Source: Oscillospiraceae bacterium (lineage in GTDB: Bacteria; Bacillota; Clostridia; Oscillospirales; Ruminococcaceae). Taken from it: a DNA stretch of 5,827 nucleotides. The stretch lies in NCBI GenBank assembly GCA_029068025.1, contig JAIEDJ010000166.1, forward strand, positions 1-5,827, read 5' to 3'. Position numbers and translations under genes: made by a program. The notes beneath the pieces were generated by a model, which was not told where the DNA came from, made no database searches, and saw only the letters and a list, made by a program, of their open reading frames with translations. Positions 4,844 through 5,827 of this stretch are shown here, in pieces. Each line of letters opens with the position of its first letter. The stretch's first letter is position 1.

Positions 4844-5827
4844 TTCTTCCTCTTCTACTCTTTGGTGTCGCGTTTGTGTTCTTGTTTGCGGGCGTGCCTG
4901 TCGCGTTTGCGTTTGGCGGCGCGGCGTTTTTGGTCGCGTGGCTTGCGCCCGAGATTGGAATCGACATCTTCGCACTATTGCCCGCACGAATCTATGGCAT
5001 TATGAGCAACTCCACGCTCATGGCGATGCCGCTGTTCATCTTCATGGGCTTGCTGCTCGAAAAAAGCGGAATCGCCGAGCGCCTGCTTGGCAACATCAGC
5101 CAACTCTTTGGCTCGTTGCGCGGCGGAATGGCGCTTGGCGTGGTGTTTGTCGGCGTTTTGCTCGCGGCGAGCACGGGCATTATTGGCGCGAGTGTCGTGA
5201 TGATGGGCGTGATTGCGATTCCGTCTATGCTCTCTGCGCGCTATGCGCCAAGCTTTGCAAGCGGCGTTGTAACGGCGAGCGGCACGCTTGGGCAAATCAT
5301 TCCGCCAAGTATCGTGCTGATTCTGCTTGGCGATGTGCTGCAAATCTCGGTGGGCGATTTGTTCGCCGCCGCGCTGCTGCCTAGCGCGATTTTGGTTGGG
5401 CTGTATGTCGTCTATATCCTCGCAATCGCGTTTTTGCGCCCAAACATCGCGCCTGCGACAAAGAGTGGCGCAAATCTGCGCGCACTCACACTCGACACGC
5501 TCAAGTATTCTCTGCCCCCTGTCGTGCTCATCGCTATTGTGCTTGGCGGAATCCTCGCCGGGCTCGTTACGCCGAGCGAGGCGAGCGCGCTTGGCGCGGC
5601 TGGGGCTGTGTTGCTGTCGGTTTTGTTGCGCAAATTTTCGCTTTCGCTTTTGCGCTATGCGGCGCTGCAAACGGCGATTTTCTCGGGGCTCATCTTCGCG
5701 ATTCTCATCGGCGCTTCGGCTTTTACGCTCGTGTTCAACGAGACAGAGGGCGGCGATTTGATTTTCGCGCTTTTCGAGAGCAGCGAGGACAAATGGACAT
5801 TTATTTTCGTGGCAATGCTGCTTGTGT
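4840..5827 (+). CDS. dctM: TRAP transporter large permease DctM, mannitol/chloroaromatic-like subfamily (runs off the right edge)
   Basis: The frame from the ATG at 4840 stays open for 329 codons to the window edge, so the C-terminus (roughly 100 residues) is missing. DctM is the roughly 12-helix permease of tripartite ATP-independent periplasmic transporters, which import carboxylic acids and related solutes by Na+ coupling together with DctQ and a binding protein DctP. Visible signatures are GVPVAFAFGGAAF (18-30), SNSTLMAMPLFIFMG (56-70), LLAASTGIIGAS (107-118), ASGTLGQIIPPS (146-157), LILLGD (160-165) and the repeat-end motif GLVTPSEASA (241-250). The segment LPARIYGIM (47-55) resembles the mannitol/chloroaromatic TRAP branch. 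A TAA at 4828 in this frame supports the ATG at 4840; the Shine-Dalgarno is weak (AAAGAG, 4829-4834). Its ATGA overlaps the preceding stop. About 30 Ile codons include no ATA, and seven of eight Arg codons are CGC with no AGA or AGG, unlike the upstream genes. No dctP or dctQ is present upstream. Confidence 0.9.
   Translation, partial: MILPLLLFGVAFVFLFAGVPVAFAFGGAAFLVAWLAPEIGIDIFALLPARIYGIMSNSTLMAMPLFIFMGLLLEKSGIAERLLGNISQLFGSLRGGMALGVVFVGVLLAASTGIIGASVVMMGVIAIPSMLSARYAPSFASGVVTASGTLGQIIPPSIVLILLGDVLQISVGDLFAAALLPSAILVGLYVVYILAIAFLRPNIAPATKSGANLRALTLDTLKYSLPPVVLIAIVLGGILAGLVTPSEASALGAAGAVLLSVLLRKFSLSLLRYAALQTAIFSGLIFAILIGASAFTLVFNETEGGDLIFALFESSEDKWTFIFVAMLLV

Noticed and set aside
4782..5384. 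Plus-strand open frame of 200 codons spanning the junction
   Set aside because: It is out of frame with both real genes, rich in Arg, Cys and Trp, and lacks a ribosome binding site; it is a shadow of dctM.
4975..5670. Long minus-strand open frame (231 codons) opposite dctM
   Set aside because: The product is an implausible Arg-, His- and Gln-rich string typical of the antisense of a GC-rich membrane protein gene, and the plus-strand frame is clearly dctM.

Overview
The window reads as two unequal parts. Bases 1 to about 4,815 look like an ordinary chromosomal stretch from a low-to-mid GC anaerobic Firmicute, most likely a gut or rumen Clostridia member (Oscillospiraceae/Ruminococcaceae-like). 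The reasons are strong AGGGAGG-type ribosome binding sites, textbook sigma-A promoters of the form TTGAnn-17-TGCTATAATA, free use of ATA, AGA and AGG codons, and a GC-rich structured intergenic repeat of a kind I associate with such genomes. From about 4,840 to the right edge, base composition and codon use change abruptly: no ATA, AGA or AGG codons, arginine almost only CGC, and GC near 60% in hand-counted lines. The gene there belongs to a transporter subfamily I associate mainly with Proteobacteria and Campylobacterota.

Layout from left to right. (1) Bases 1-238, minus strand: the N-terminus of a MATE-family efflux transporter with its own promoter. (2) Bases 458-1414, plus strand: an HSL-type (family IV) alpha/beta hydrolase, probably a carboxylesterase and unusually rich in cysteine. 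A 16-bp perfect palindrome, a candidate -10 box and a rho-independent terminator follow it. (3) Bases 1512-3446, plus strand: a full-length YyaL/SPATA20-type protein with a CHWC thioredoxin-like domain (DUF255) and a six-hairpin glycosidase-like domain. (4) Bases 3447-3775: an intergenic region holding a three-hairpin GC-rich element and then a near-consensus extended -10 promoter. (5) Bases 3776-4843, plus strand: a Gfo/Idh/MocA-family NAD(P)-dependent oxidoreductase whose spacing from the Shine-Dalgarno decides the start, with a C-terminal tail that runs through another perfect promoter. (6) Bases 4840 to the edge, plus strand: the N-terminal 329 codons of a TRAP transporter large permease (DctM, mannitol/chloroaromatic-like subfamily), open at the right edge, overlapping the oxidoreductase stop as ATGA.

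The genes do not form one obvious pathway. The MATE gene is divergent, the hydrolase and YyaL gene are separated by a terminator, and the oxidoreductase has its own promoter. Pairing a sugar/polyol oxidoreductase with a TRAP permease would make sense functionally. However, the composition break, the missing dctP and dctQ genes and the odd oxidoreductase tail make a chimeric contig join or a recent horizontal insertion at about 4,815-4,840 the main thing to check. I found no CRISPR array, tRNA, rRNA, transposase or recognisable defence system, and I do not see a convincing new biological system here.
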